A stretch of 36,660 bases of DNA from assembly GCA_025456205.1 (NCBI GenBank), contig JALOLA010000013.1, positions 1-36,660 of the forward strand, given 5' to 3'. The first letter of the stretch is position 1. The number at the start of each line of letters is the position of its first letter. A program made the translations under genes and the position numbers. Below, in pieces: positions 29,985 to 36,660 of the stretch. This DNA comes from Acidobacteriota bacterium. GTDB taxonomy: Bacteria; Acidobacteriota; Aminicenantia; UBA2199. The notes beneath the pieces were generated by a model. That model did no database searches. It was not told the origin of the DNA and saw only the letters and a program-made list of their open reading frames with translations.

Positions 29985-31175
29985 TCAGGCATCGGAAGTC
30001 GCCAGGGTGATCCTGCCGTACACGCCGTCATAGCCCGGCAGGCGCCGGACACGGTTCTCGCGCATGGCCTGGATGGCCGCGGCCAGCTTCTCGTCCTCTG
30101 CGGCGATGGCGGCGATGGGTGCGGCCTGCAGGATGGTGAATTCCGGCCCCAGGCGCTCGATCAGCGAAAAATACCGCCGGCTGACCTTCTGCGAATTCTC
30201 CCCGCAGCGCAGGACCTGGGAGAGGACCTGCTTCAAGGGCACCTGGTACGTGAAGGGAACGGGGCTTTCGGCTTCGCGATCGGCCAGCTCCTCGGCGCGG
30301 TACAGGACCCCCAGGGTCAGCGGCTTGCCGCAGACGGGGCAGGTCCCGCCCAGTTCGCGGGTTTGGGCGGGCGCCAGAGACACGCCGCAGAGGCGGTGGC
30401 CGTCATGATGGTATTTCCCCTGCTCGGGGAAAAACTCGATGGTGCGGACGATGGTGTTCTCGCGAATGGCGCGGGCGATGCCTTCGTAGGAGAGGGCGCA
30501 GGCGAACTCGGTGGCCTCGCGTCCCAGGTTCGCGGCCGAATGGGCGTCGGAATTGGACAGGAAGGCGCAGCGCTGCAGCGCCGCCACGCGGGCCAGCATC
30601 GGCGGGTCGGCCGAAAGTCCGGTCTCCACGGCATGGATGAAGGGAGTGACTTCCGCAAAGCACTCCTCCAGGCTGTCGAACCCGGAGCGTGATCCCAGCA
30701 GGGAGAACCAGGGCGTCCAGATATGGGCGGGAATGACCAGCGCCCGGTCGTCGATGGCCAGGATCTCGGCGCTGACCTCGCGGGCCGAGGCCCCCAGGAT
30801 GGGGCGGCCGTCGGCGCTGAGGTTGAAGCGGCGGCCCAGGGCAGCGTTGATCTTCTCGACCACGGCCAGGGATGGGGCCAGCAGCAGGAGGTGCACCTTG
30901 CGCACCCGCCCGCCCTGCTTGAAAATGAGGGATATTTCCGCGCTCAGGATGAAGTGCATGGCCGGGTGGCTTTTCTCCAGCGCATAGAGGCCGGGGGCGG
31001 TTTCATGGAAGGAGGAGCGCATGTCGCGGAACCAGAGGGGATGGGTGAAGTCGCCGCTGCCTACGACGCCGATGCCCTTGATCGCCGCCCAGCGCGCCAG
31101 TTCGGGGAATTCCAACCCCGGCGATGTGCCCCGCGAGTAGCGGGAGTGGATATGGAAATCGGCGAAGAATCCCAT
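29985..31175 (-). CDS. Endonuclease Q (EndoQ) family DNA repair enzyme
   Basis: A 396-aa protein of EndoQ length. The PHP-domain metal site begins at once (ADFHIHSRYSRG, His8 and His10), followed by GSGDFTHP, ILSAEIS, VIPAHIWTPWFSLLG and LSNSDAHS. A zinc-finger region has a lone Cys (HRLCGVSL) and CPVCGKPL. The C-terminus has the family ending GYDGVYGRI. Characterised EndoQ enzymes of Thermococcales and some bacteria cut DNA 5' to uracil, hypoxanthine or abasic sites. Older records name this family as a UvrD-like helicase; no helicase motifs are present. ATG 31175 directly abuts the stop of the glycoside-hydrolase gene (TGAATG) with no ribosome site, so translation is probably coupled. Confidence 0.87.
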   Translation of the reverse strand: MGFFADFHIHSRYSRGTSPGLEFPELARWAAIKGIGVVGSGDFTHPLWFRDMRSSFHETAPGLYALEKSHPAMHFILSAEISLIFKQGGRVRKVHLLLLAPSLAVVEKINAALGRRFNLSADGRPILGASAREVSAEILAIDDRALVIPAHIWTPWFSLLGSRSGFDSLEECFAEVTPFIHAVETGLSADPPMLARVAALQRCAFLSNSDAHSAANLGREATEFACALSYEGIARAIRENTIVRTIEFFPEQGKYHHDGHRLCGVSLAPAQTRELGGTCPVCGKPLTLGVLYRAEELADREAESPVPFTYQVPLKQVLSQVLRCGENSQKVSRRYFSLIERLGPEFTILQAAPIAAIAAEDEKLAAAIQAMRENRVRRLPGYDGVYGRITLATSDA

Positions 31176-32633
31176 TCAGCGGGTTTTCTTGATTCTCAGG
31201 ATCTCCTCTTTCAGGTAAAACTCCAGCAGGTCGCGCGGGGGGACGCTGCCGATCACGGCCAGGTTCCCGTCCACCAGCCGGGCCAGCGGGGCCAGGGGCG
31301 AATCCGGGTATTCGTCCCGGATGAGGCCGGCCAGGTCCCTGGCGCAGCGTTGAAGGTCGCGGGGCAGGGTCCGCTCCAGGGCCTGCCAGCCACCCTCCTT
31401 CAGCAGCGCCTGCGCCTTCTCCATGATCTCCCGCCCCAGCCTGAAAATGCGGGAATCGGCCAGGGAGAGGGCCAGGAACTCCTCGTTCCACTGGTAGTAG
31501 ATGTCGACGGTGGCGCTGGCGGCGCTGGAGTAGCCGCGCAGCAGGTCCCGGGCGGCGAGCATGGACTGCAGAACCGCATTTTCTTCCGCCGGCGCTCCGT
31601 TGCCCGCTGTTTCCTCGGCATAGCATTTCTTGTTGGTCTTGCCTTCGTCGGGGTTGCCGGGATCGGGGAGGAGGCCGGCGATGTAGTCCTTGTAGGTCTT
31701 GTAGGCCGGCTTGGCTTCCAGGTTGCGGCGCAGGATGCCCCAGGGCAGGACCGAGGGCCGCGGGTCGTCGCTGATCTCGTAGAAGAACACCTTGTGGGGA
31801 TAATTCTTGCGGGCCCGGGCGTGCAGCATATCCAGGTAGCGATTGGCCTGCATGGTCTCGGAATAGCGGTTGGTGTTCCAGCCGGTCTCGGTGATCCAGA
31901 AGGGCTTGCCGCCCTGCCCCGATTCCTCGACGATGGTCTTGACCGCGGGGATGAAATGGTCCCCCTCCTCCAGCAGCTCGTACATGAAGTAAACGCCCAG
32001 GTCCTCGTAGAGGTGGTGGGAAATGATGTCGAAATAATTGCCGGCGTTGTCCAGGATGTACTTCATCCAGAAGTACCATTCCGAGCCGCTGGTGGTCAGG
32101 TGGGCAAGCTCGGGCCCGACGATGAAGGCCGCGGCGTCGGTGGCGCGGATGGTCTGGGCGGCCGGCAGCAGGACCTTCTGGACAAAAACGTCCTTGCCCG
32201 GGGCGAAGAATATGTCGAGGTTGGGCTCGTTCCATATGCCCCAGTAGCGGATGTTGCTCTTGTAGCGGTTGACGGTGCGGGCGACGAAGCTCTTCCAGTC
32301 GTTGACGTTGTTGGCCGGGTGATTCCGGCCTTTCTTGCCGTTGGCCCAGCCGGGGGTGCTGCTGATGGAGGCATAGAGCGAAAGGCCGTTGGCGGCGGCA
32401 TAATTGACCACGCGGTCGACCTCTGCAAAGTTGAACTTTCCCTTGCTGGTTTCGATCGTGCTCCAGTCGATGTCGATGCGGATCCAGGCGATGCCCGCGG
32501 CCTTGGTCTTGGCCAGGATCTCGTTCGAGGCCAAATGAACATTGATGCCGTAGGGCAGGGGCGAGATGGTTGCGGCCGCCAGGGGCCATGCCGCCAACAG
32601 GACGATGCCGATGCCGAGTTGCAGCTTTTTCAT
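31176..32633 (-). CDS. Secreted clan GH-A glycoside hydrolase with CFI-box-like C-terminal domain
   Basis: A 485-aa protein. A signal peptide (MKKLQLGIGIVLLAAWPLAAA) is followed by a TIM-barrel glycosidase. The acid/base is Glu136 in GIWNEPN and the nucleophile Glu249 in WITETGW, the spacing of GH39/GH5-like families. Substrate is unknown. Residues about 337-408 (start CYAEETAGNGAP, then YYQWNEEFLALSL) resemble a diverged CFI-box C-terminal sorting domain, and about 75 further helical residues follow. ATG 32633 is preferred: a TATAAT ends 6 bases before it and the signal peptide starts there. An in-frame ATG at 32639 (plus two residues) touches the -10 box. The stop abuts the EndoQ start. Confidence 0.83.
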   Translation of the reverse strand: MKKLQLGIGIVLLAAWPLAAATISPLPYGINVHLASNEILAKTKAAGIAWIRIDIDWSTIETSKGKFNFAEVDRVVNYAAANGLSLYASISSTPGWANGKKGRNHPANNVNDWKSFVARTVNRYKSNIRYWGIWNEPNLDIFFAPGKDVFVQKVLLPAAQTIRATDAAAFIVGPELAHLTTSGSEWYFWMKYILDNAGNYFDIISHHLYEDLGVYFMYELLEEGDHFIPAVKTIVEESGQGGKPFWITETGWNTNRYSETMQANRYLDMLHARARKNYPHKVFFYEISDDPRPSVLPWGILRRNLEAKPAYKTYKDYIAGLLPDPGNPDEGKTNKKCYAEETAGNGAPAEENAVLQSMLAARDLLRGYSSAASATVDIYYQWNEEFLALSLADSRIFRLGREIMEKAQALLKEGGWQALERTLPRDLQRCARDLAGLIRDEYPDSPLAPLARLVDGNLAVIGSVPPRDLLEFYLKEEILRIKKTR

Positions 32634-32639
32634 GATCAT

Positions 32640-32645
32640 ATTATA
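32640..32645 (-). promoter_or_regulatory. -10 box of the glycoside hydrolase gene (leaderless type)
   Basis: A perfect TATAAT on the minus strand ends 6 bases before ATG 32633, and no Shine-Dalgarno is present. The best -35 is TTGCAT (32667-32662, 16-base spacer, 3 of 6). Confidence 0.42.
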
Positions 32646-32719
32646 GGGATTTCAACGAAGAATGCAACCGGGCCCGGCGCCGCCGGCCCTTCTCGAGCAA
32701 CCGGCGGCCGATTCCCGGC

Positions 32720-33769
32720 TCAGGCCCCGTTGGCGCGGGTGAAGGTGAATGAAAAAGCGAACAACAGCAGCCCGACGACGCAAACGGCCCCGGCCACGGT
32801 GATCACCGGCGACATGAAGTGGCGGGAGATCACCAGGGCCAGGCCGCCGGCATGGTCGGCGAAAGCCTCTTGCCAAGGGTTCCAGTGCGGGGCGGAACAG
32901 GCCGGGCCGACGCGCATGGCCCAGGGGACGACGCCCTTGACCAGGGAGGACAGGGCCAGCACCAGGCCGCCTCCGGCCATGATGGCGGCGCCGCTCCAGC
33001 GGAAGAAGTGGGAGGTGCTGCCGGCACCGACCAGCGCCCCCAGGGCGATGAAGGCGGCCGGGATGAGGAAAAGCAGGTAGGCGAACGAGGTCACCGTTTT
33101 GGCCAGGTTGAATCTTCCGCGCGGGAGATCGGAGTTTTCCATCAGGTTGACGCGGTCCGGGATATCGCGGATGACCCAGGCGCGGACGGCCGCCACCGCC
33201 GCGACGGGGCTGATCCCCTGCGTGTTCGCCGGGCGGCAGGCCGGCAGCGCATCGCCGGGGCCGTCGCCGCTCAGGATGCGCTCCCAGGCCACGGCCTGCC
33301 CGGCGGAACATTCCGGCAGCCGTTCCAGCACCTGGGCCAGCCAGCTCTCCATGGCCGGGTGTCCCAGGGCCGATTTCAGCGGCCGCATGTCGAGCCAGAC
33401 ATCGCGGGCGTCGCTCCTGCCGTTCAGGATGTCCCCGATCGAGGCCAGCGACGCCGTGAGCTCCTTTTGCAGCCAGTCGGTCAGGCCGGCCTCCTTCATC
33501 ACCGCCCGGGGCGTCGTGCCCGTCCCGGCGATGGCGTTGAGCCAGGTGCGCGTCTCGTAATCCATGTCGGAATCCTCGTCGCGGGCGGCCAGCATCATCC
33601 CGTCCAGCAGCTCGGGGATCTCGGCGATGACCTCGCCCGGCAGCTGGGAGAGCGTTTTCTGCGAGACCACGGCCTGGGTGAATCCCACGGCCCATATGAT
33701 GCCGAAGAGGATCGGCACGGCGAAAAGGATCATGATCAACAAGCCGAAAACGGTCCGTGTTTGCTTCAT
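32720..33769 (-). CDS. Membrane protein of unknown function
   Basis: A 349-aa protein I do not recognise. Membrane segment at about 7-30, a soluble domain at about 31-222, then three further segments (about 225-248, 256-278 and 315-340). Topology suggests that the 190-residue domain lies outside the cytoplasm; it has two Cys (in LPECSAGQ and LPACRPAN) that could form a disulfide and contains no enzyme motif I know. ATG 33769 has an AGGAG ribosome site. It sits 91 bases after the Memo gene on the same strand and may share its transcript. A sequence or structure search would be needed for any function. Confidence 0.75.
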   Translation of the reverse strand: MKQTRTVFGLLIMILFAVPILFGIIWAVGFTQAVVSQKTLSQLPGEVIAEIPELLDGMMLAARDEDSDMDYETRTWLNAIAGTGTTPRAVMKEAGLTDWLQKELTASLASIGDILNGRSDARDVWLDMRPLKSALGHPAMESWLAQVLERLPECSAGQAVAWERILSGDGPGDALPACRPANTQGISPVAAVAAVRAWVIRDIPDRVNLMENSDLPRGRFNLAKTVTSFAYLLFLIPAAFIALGALVGAGSTSHFFRWSGAAIMAGGGLVLALSSLVKGVVPWAMRVGPACSAPHWNPWQEAFADHAGGLALVISRHFMSPVITVAGAVCVVGLLLFAFSFTFTRANGA

Positions 33770-33860
33770 GGCAGTGCTCCTTTTAATAAGAACGGAAAAG
33801 CGGCCAAAAAGTTCTTGCGGCGGCCGCGGCGCCCCGCCCGGGCGTCGGTCATTGCCGGGC

Positions 33861-34910
33861 TCACTCCAGAAAGAAGCCGGCGGAAAAGAAGCCGACCCAG
33901 TGCTTCAGAGAATAGGGGGCGGTGATGCCGAAGCCTGCTTTTTTCAAGGGCAGGACGCCCTCGCTGTAGGTGTCGGAATAACGGAAGAGCTTCCCGCTCA
34001 GGCGCTTCCCCGTAGCCAGCAGCACGGCCTTGCGCACGGCCAGCAGCCCGAAGGGGATGTCGTACTTGCCGCACCAATAGGTGTTGCGGTAATCCAGGTA
34101 GGTGGCGCCCCAGAGTTCCCGGGTCAGGCCCAGGACCTTTTCGTCATCCAGGACGCCGGCGATGGCGGCCTGGGCGATGCGCCGGTCCTGCTCGATCCCC
34201 TGGGCGTGGGCGTTCTCGTCCTCGCCGAAGGGGATGTTGGCGAAATCGCGGCCGTAGTGGTTGGCGTCGGCCGAGATCAGGAAAACGATGTCGCGGCCCA
34301 GCTGCAGCTTGTGCGCGCGGATATAGGCGGCCATGGCCGCGGCCAGGCGGCTGGAAAGTTCTTCCATCCTCGCGAATGGCATCGCCGTGACCATGATCGG
34401 GGTGATGCGGATGCCGGGATTGAAGTGCTGCAGCCACGGCAGCAGGGCCTCGATCGAGTGCTCCAGGGAGTGGGCGCGGTCACTGACGATGAAATCCCCC
34501 TTCTCCAGGCTGCGCTTCAGGTGCTCGCGCAGTGGCGAGATGCCGACCGGCGCACCCAGGCCGTTCCAGGAGCGGAACCCGTCCAGGATCAGGACGCCGC
34601 GGGGATCGCCGATCTCCTTGCGCACTGAGCCGTGGGTGACGCCGAAGATCACCGCCTCGCGGGTGCGCAGATCCATGAACAGGGGATAGTAGACGCTGCC
34701 GGCGTACAGGTAATCATCGTGGGGGGAAATGCCGGCCACCAGACCGGGGGCCGGCATGTCCGCGGCGACGGTCCCGGCCAGGAGGTCCAGCAGCCGCTGC
34801 ATCTGCGCCGGATGCCAGCAGAAGCCGATATCGTCGCGCACCGCGCGAACGTCCTGGGCGCCCAGGGAGAATACGAAGCACAGGGAAGCGAGGAACGTTA
34901 GCGGCTTCAT
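33861..34910 (-). CDS. Exported Memo-family protein (AmmeMemoRadiSam system protein B)
   Basis: A 349-aa protein. The first 19 residues form a signal peptide (KPLTFLASLCFVFSLGAQ), unlike most Memo proteins, which are cytosolic. Family landmarks: His64 (ISPHDDYLYAG), His93 (GVTHGSV), EHSIEALLPWLQ, SADANHYG, and Cys280 (WCGKYDIP). The two His and the Cys match the metal-binding residues of human MEMO1 (His49, His81, Cys244). In many prokaryotes Memo is encoded with an AMMECR1 domain and a radical-SAM protein; neither is seen here. The function of the bacterial members is not established. A TACAAT box ends 6 bases before ATG 34910 and there is no Shine-Dalgarno, so the mRNA is probably leaderless. 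Confidence 0.85.
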   Translation of the reverse strand: MKPLTFLASLCFVFSLGAQDVRAVRDDIGFCWHPAQMQRLLDLLAGTVAADMPAPGLVAGISPHDDYLYAGSVYYPLFMDLRTREAVIFGVTHGSVRKEIGDPRGVLILDGFRSWNGLGAPVGISPLREHLKRSLEKGDFIVSDRAHSLEHSIEALLPWLQHFNPGIRITPIMVTAMPFARMEELSSRLAAAMAAYIRAHKLQLGRDIVFLISADANHYGRDFANIPFGEDENAHAQGIEQDRRIAQAAIAGVLDDEKVLGLTRELWGATYLDYRNTYWCGKYDIPFGLLAVRKAVLLATGKRLSGKLFRYSDTYSEGVLPLKKAGFGITAPYSLKHWVGFFSAGFFLE

Positions 34911-34916
34911 TCCCGC

Positions 34917-34985
34917 ATTGTATCATTTTGCCTGGCGGGGCGGAATCGCCGGCCAGTGGAGGCCTGCCCGGCGAAATGATATAAT
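34917..34985. promoter_or_regulatory. Divergent extended -10 boxes AAATGATAYAAT forming an inverted repeat
   Basis: AAATGATACAAT on the minus strand (34928-34917) and AAATGATATAAT on the plus strand (34974-34985) differ at one base and point outward. Each contains TGA-TATAAT (or TACAAT), an extended -10, and ends 6 or 7 bases before the ATG of Memo (34910) or of the S51 peptidase (34993). No good -35 is seen for either. Confidence 0.5.
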
Positions 34986-34992
34986 CCGGGGC

Positions 34993-36087
34993 ATGACCGC
35001 AAACACTCGACGGCGCTGGCGGGACAATGGGCGGCGAGCCCTGCCTTGGCTGCTCCTGGCGCCAGCCCTGCTGGCCATTTTCTTCTGCTCTCCCGCCTCG
35101 GCCGATGACCCCCCGCCCATTTCTGAACCAGGCACCCATACGGTGGGCAACGCCGCCGACGTGAGCCCGGAGAGTGAATTCGGCCTGGCGCTGGTCGGCG
35201 GCGGCGGGCGTTGCCCGGAAGCCTACCGCTGGCTCATCGAGCGCAGCGGCGGGGGCGACTTCGTTTTTCTGACCGCCGCGACCTATAGCCACCAGGAGGA
35301 CGAAGCGTTCTTTGCGGACATGAGCCGGCTGGGTGCGGTCGATTCCATCACCACCCTGACCGTCGCCAGCCGCGCCAGGGCCGAGGCGCCCGAAGTCGAA
35401 GGCTTCATCCGCGGCGCCGAGCTGGTTTTTATCGACGGCGGCGACCAGGCCGAGTATTATGAGCTTTGGAACAATACAAGGCTGCACCGGGCCTTGAGGG
35501 ATATCCTGGCCGCGCGCGATGTCCCGGTGGGGGGGACAAGCGCCGGCATGGCCGTTCTTTCCGGGCTGGCCTACATCCCGGAACGCCAGGGAGTGACCTC
35601 GGCCGAAGCGCTGGCCGACCCCTTCCATGCCAACATGGCGGCCATCCGCAAGGATTTCCTGCTCGAGGACTTTCTCCTTCATACCATCACCGACACCCAT
35701 TGGTCGGAGCGCAATCGCTGCGGCCGCACCATCGCTTTCCTGGCGCGCATCGTCGCCGACGGTCTGGCCCCCCTGCCTGGGGCACGGGCGATCTCCTGTG
35801 ACGAGCGCACCGCCGTATGTATCGACGATCAGGCGCAGGCCGTGGTCTTCGGCCGGGATGACTCAGACGATTACGCTTATTTCATCTCGTGCCGGTCGGC
35901 CCCTGACCGTTGCCTGCCCGGACAGCCGCTGCACTGGCCTGCTGCCGTCTCGGTCTGGAAACTGCGCGGGAGCCCCGGCGGAGCGGGTCCCTTCGACCTG
36001 AAGGCATGGCGGTCAGGAAGCGGAACGAAGCACGATGTGAATGTGGTCGACGGAACGTTGTCCGTGGACATCCAGACCCCCCGCTGA
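34993..36087 (+). CDS. Cyanophycinase-like S51 peptidase, exported
   Basis: A 364-aa protein. An N-terminal basic stretch plus hydrophobic segment (about 17-37, ending SPASADD) is a probable signal peptide. The S51 core begins near residue 62 (LALVGGGG); the nucleophile is Ser183 in GGTSAGMAVLSG and the catalytic His is probably His236 in DTHWSERNRCGR, both as in cyanophycinase. An IDGGDQAEYYELW segment fits substrate binding. Cyanophycinases hydrolyse the Asp-Arg polymer cyanophycin; secreted members of non-cyanobacteria feed on it, and other S51 members are dipeptidases, so the exact substrate is open. Two Cys pairs near the C-terminus may form disulfides. ATG 34993 is 7 bases after a TATAAT, with no clear ribosome site. 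Confidence 0.87.
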   Translation: MTANTRRRWRDNGRRALPWLLLAPALLAIFFCSPASADDPPPISEPGTHTVGNAADVSPESEFGLALVGGGGRCPEAYRWLIERSGGGDFVFLTAATYSHQEDEAFFADMSRLGAVDSITTLTVASRARAEAPEVEGFIRGAELVFIDGGDQAEYYELWNNTRLHRALRDILAARDVPVGGTSAGMAVLSGLAYIPERQGVTSAEALADPFHANMAAIRKDFLLEDFLLHTITDTHWSERNRCGRTIAFLARIVADGLAPLPGARAISCDERTAVCIDDQAQAVVFGRDDSDDYAYFISCRSAPDRCLPGQPLHWPAAVSVWKLRGSPGGAGPFDLKAWRSGSGTKHDVNVVDGTLSVDIQTPR

Positions 36088-36092
36088 GGCGT

Positions 36093-36113
36093 TCGCCCCG
36101 CCGGCGGGTGCGA
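36093..36113. terminator. Hairpin between convergent S51 and metG genes
   Basis: A 21-base imperfect stem: TCGC and CCG pair with CGG and GCGA across one mismatch, loop CCGGC. It fills the 32-base space between two convergent stop codons. It lacks a T-run on either side, so it may be a weak bidirectional terminator or nothing. Confidence 0.3.
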
Positions 36114-36119
36114 TCCGGG

Positions 36120-36660
36120 CTACTTCAGGATGGCGCCGACCGGGGTTTCCTCGGGCAGGAAGGGGATATAGGGGCGATTGTCGGCGTCGGAAGCGGCCAG
36201 GATCATCCCCTGCGAGAGGATGCCGCGCAGCTTGGCCGGCTTCAGGTTCTTGACGATGATGATCTTGCGCCCGACCAGGTCCTCGGGCTTGTAGTGGAGG
36301 GCGATGCCGGCGACCAGGGTGCGCGTGTCCATGCCGGTGTCGATCTGCAGCTTCAGCAGCTTGTCGGCCTTTTCCACCTTTTCGGCGGCCAGCACCCGGG
36401 CCACGACCATCTGGACCTTCTTGAAGTCGCCGATCTCGATCAAGCCTTCGCCGGGGGCGGCGCCATCCCCCTGCGGCACGGGCGGTCCAGGCGGCGTGAT
36501 CTCGTTTTCCTGGGTCTTGATTTCCTGCATGGGGACTCCTTTGGGGACTTCGGCGAAAAATGCCTTGCTGTCGACGCGGGGAAAGAGCTGCGTCCCCTGG
36601 CCGATGGCAAGATCCTCGGGCAGCTCCTTCCAGCCCAGCCCCGGGTCAGCGCAGCGGAAA
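36120..36660 (-). CDS. metG: Methionyl-tRNA synthetase, C-terminal part (cut by window edge)
   Basis: The minus-strand frame is open from the right edge (36660) to the stop at 36120. The first visible residues (DPGLGWKELPEDLAIGQGTQLFPRV) are the end of the anticodon-binding helical domain. A Pro-rich linker follows, then the EMAP/Trbp111-type tRNA-binding OB domain: FKKVQMVVARVLAAEKVEKADKLL-like start, LVAGIALHYKPEDLVGRKI and LRGILSQGMILAA. The OB domain raises tRNA affinity and helps dimerisation. An internal ATG at 36530 is preceded by AGGAG at a good distance, so a separate OB-domain product is conceivable, but the frame runs through without a stop and the main product is the full enzyme. 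Confidence 0.93.
   Translation of the reverse strand, partial: FRCADPGLGWKELPEDLAIGQGTQLFPRVDSKAFFAEVPKGVPMQEIKTQENEITPPGPPVPQGDGAAPGEGLIEIGDFKKVQMVVARVLAAEKVEKADKLLKLQIDTGMDTRTLVAGIALHYKPEDLVGRKIIIVKNLKPAKLRGILSQGMILAASDADNRPYIPFLPEETPVGAILK

Noticed and set aside
32679-32708. An 8-bp inverted repeat (GCCGCCGG with a 14-base loop) after the unknown membrane protein gene
   Set aside because: The loop is long, no T-run follows on the minus strand, and such repeats are expected by chance in this GC-rich stretch.
30723-33080. A 785-residue plus-strand frame opposite EndoQ and the glycosidase
   Set aside because: The minus-strand genes have clear catalytic motifs; this frame has none.
1-36660. 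Search for CRISPR arrays, tRNA or rRNA genes, insertion sequences and phage genes
   Set aside because: No regularly spaced repeats, no cloverleaf-like tract in the gaps and no transposase, integrase or phage motifs were seen. A covariance-model scan was not possible here.

Overview
The window is GC-rich, gene-dense bacterial chromosome. It has no phage, insertion-sequence, CRISPR or RNA-gene signature that I can recognise. The mix of genes points to a deep-branching, peptide- and amino-acid-using bacterium of the Acidobacteriota/Candidatus Aminicenantes type. The relevant genes are a tricorn-like protease, M29-like and MA-type peptidases, a secreted S51 peptidase, an exported Memo protein, Endonuclease Q, very large TPR proteins, a TPR-linked Ser/Thr kinase and a sigma-54 activator. 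An OmpP1/FadL porin shows an outer membrane. The phylum is an inference; a marker-gene tree (rplS, metG) would settle it.

Layout. 1-6273 (+) is a peptidase-rich block: the end of an alpha/beta hydrolase, a secreted tricorn-like protease, then a coupled M29-like aminopeptidase and membrane-anchored MA-family peptidase. 6373-8579 is a divergent unit: an ACT-domain protein (-) faces a tiny LysW-like zinc protein coupled to a homocitrate-synthase-family enzyme (+). They share an AT-rich control region with a direct repeat on both -35 boxes. A ZIP metal transporter follows (8697-9512, +).

14907-9580 (-) is a tight operon: TPR/Ser-Thr kinase, acyl-CoA dehydrogenase, histidine ammonia-lyase and a small YHS-type membrane protein. 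Divergent from it (15016-17973, +) is a double-AAA+ Clp-like ATPase with an unfamiliar N-terminal half. 24255-18340 (-) is a 1391-aa TPR/sigma-54 activator translationally coupled to a DppB/DppC permease pair with no partner subunits in view. A PilZ protein with its own promoter follows.

28497-24634 (-) is rplS, rnhB and a 944-aa TPR protein, each overlapping the next, behind one promoter. 29921-28662 (-) is a FadL-type porin ending in a strong terminator. 32633-29985 (-) couples a secreted clan GH-A glycoside hydrolase to Endonuclease Q. 33769-32720 (-) is an unrecognised membrane protein. An exported Memo protein (-) and a cyanophycinase-like S51 peptidase (+) diverge from an 82-bp spacer. 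The right edge holds the C-terminus of methionyl-tRNA synthetase (-).

Themes. Breakdown of protein and peptides with amino-acid catabolism is the common physiology. Several genes have a TATAAT-like box ending only 6-7 bases before the ATG and no Shine-Dalgarno, which suggests leaderless transcripts. The best candidates for something undescribed are the LysW-like carrier that lacks the terminal Glu of its family, and the divergent pair of TPR-kinase operon and AAA+ ATPase.
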